Assembly (NCBI GenBank): GCA_051881655.1
Contig: JBJEQH010000243.1
Location: forward strand, 1 to 5,561
DNA length: 5,561 nt
Direction of reading: 5' to 3'
Source: Heritagella sp051881655
GTDB taxonomy: Bacteria > Bacillota > Clostridia > Oscillospirales > Acutalibacteraceae
Each line of letters opens with the position of its first letter. Positions within the stretch are counted from its first letter, which is position 1. This document shows positions 5,345 to 5,561 of this stretch, piece by piece. The position numbers were made by a program, and so were the translations under genes. Under the pieces are notes generated by a model. It was given only the letters and a program-made list of their open reading frames with translations, was not told where the DNA came from and ran no database searches.

Positions 5345-5371
5345 GAGGGGATTTTGGAAGAAAATCCCCTC
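5345..5371 (+). promoter_or_regulatory. 5' leader stem-loop before the final gene
   Basis: GAGGGGATTTT (5345-5355) pairs perfectly over 11 bp with AAAATCCCCTC (5361-5371) around a GGAAG loop. It lies in the transcribed leader, 16 nt before the Shine-Dalgarno sequence (AAAGGAGGG, 5385-5393), and is not followed by a U-run, so it is not a plain terminator. The 3' arm CCCTC (5367-5371) is also complementary to GAGGG in the Shine-Dalgarno (5389-5393), so an alternative fold that hides the ribosome site is possible. No known riboswitch or leader class was recognised. Confidence 0.6.
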
Positions 5372-5399
5372 GCAGGTTTTGAAAAAAGGAGGGATCCAT

Positions 5400-5561
5400 A
5401 TGGAGAAAAGGAAAAAGAGGCTGATTCTGGCCGGGGCTCTGGTCGGGGTGGTTGCCATTCTCGTCCTGACAGTGGGAGCGGATGTGATGAATGAAATCCG
5501 CCTCAGTCAGGCGCCCGGGGGAGTGCGGAATGTCCGCAGCGCGGCACTGAGTGCGCAGGAT
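5400..5561 (+). CDS. Unrecognised membrane-anchored or secreted protein (partial, N-terminus)
   Basis: The first 54 codons of a gene that runs past the window edge are visible. The ATG at 5400 is preceded by AAAGGAGGG with a 6-nt spacing and by a good promoter, so the start is well supported. The protein opens with a strongly basic MEKRKKR, then a hydrophobic stretch at residues 8-27 (LILAGALVGV... to ...VLTVGA), then a polar segment beginning DVMNEIRLSQ. This is a type II signal anchor or a signal peptide with a possible VGA cleavage site after residue 27. There is no lipobox cysteine. The remainder should lie outside the cytoplasm. I do not recognise the family from the visible part, and nothing ties it to the genes upstream, which end at a terminator. 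Confidence 0.8.
   Translation, partial: MEKRKKRLILAGALVGVVAILVLTVGADVMNEIRLSQAPGGVRNVRSAALSAQD

Noticed and set aside
5393..5405. Adjacent GGATCC and CATATG, resembling BamHI/NdeI cloning sites, and a 10-bp palindrome over the start codon
   Set aside because: The surrounding promoter, leader and RBS look native and the composition is continuous; the two sites are short enough to arise by chance, so there is no real sign of vector sequence.
1..5561. CRISPR arrays, tRNA/rRNA genes, IS elements or attachment sites
   Set aside because: No regularly spaced repeats, cloverleaf or rRNA-like stretches, transposase motifs or terminal inverted repeats were seen anywhere in the window.

Overview
The window looks like a chromosomal segment of a moderately GC-rich, low-branching Gram-positive, most likely a gut-type clostridium (Clostridia, Oscillospirales/Lachnospirales-like). 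The support is: purine-rich AGGAGG-type ribosome binding sites (RBSs) at a consistent 6-8 nt, frequent TTG/GTG starts, sigma-A promoters with TTGACA/TATAAT-like boxes, and strong hairpin plus U-run terminators. No phage, IS, CRISPR or RNA gene is visible. The taxonomic call is an inference from style, not from a marker gene.

Region 1 (1-2472, + strand) is the 3' end of a cell-surface polysaccharide operon. It holds the last 36 residues of a membrane protein (possibly a flippase or polymerase), then two GT-B fold glycosyltransferases. The three genes are joined by ATGA and GTGA stop/start overlaps, so they are probably translationally coupled. The first glycosyltransferase is divergent and the second is a textbook GT4 enzyme. 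A perfect 15-bp stem terminator at 2438-2472 ends the operon and can also serve the convergent gene on its right.

Region 2 (2487-3418, - strand) is a single aldo/keto reductase gene with an intact catalytic tetrad. It has its own strong promoter and a perfect inverted repeat lying at the predicted transcription start.

Region 3 (3505-5252, + strand) diverges from the reductase. It is a compact operon of a Cof-type HAD hydrolase, a GNAT acetyltransferase (7-bp overlap) and a small single-domain cupin (12-bp gap), closed by a hairpin terminator. Both downstream genes start at TTG with excellent RBSs. The three look like small-molecule housekeeping or detoxification enzymes; no shared pathway can be named from sequence alone.

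Region 4 (5283-5561, + strand) begins a new transcription unit. It has a 12-bp palindrome, an extended -10 promoter, a leader with a perfect 11-bp stem-loop, and then the first 54 codons of an unrecognised protein with an N-terminal membrane anchor or signal peptide.

No clear new defence, mobile or biosynthetic system is present. The most interesting signals are regulatory: the leader stem-loop before the last gene, whose 3' arm could alternatively pair with the Shine-Dalgarno sequence, and the operator-like repeats in the divergent intergenic region.
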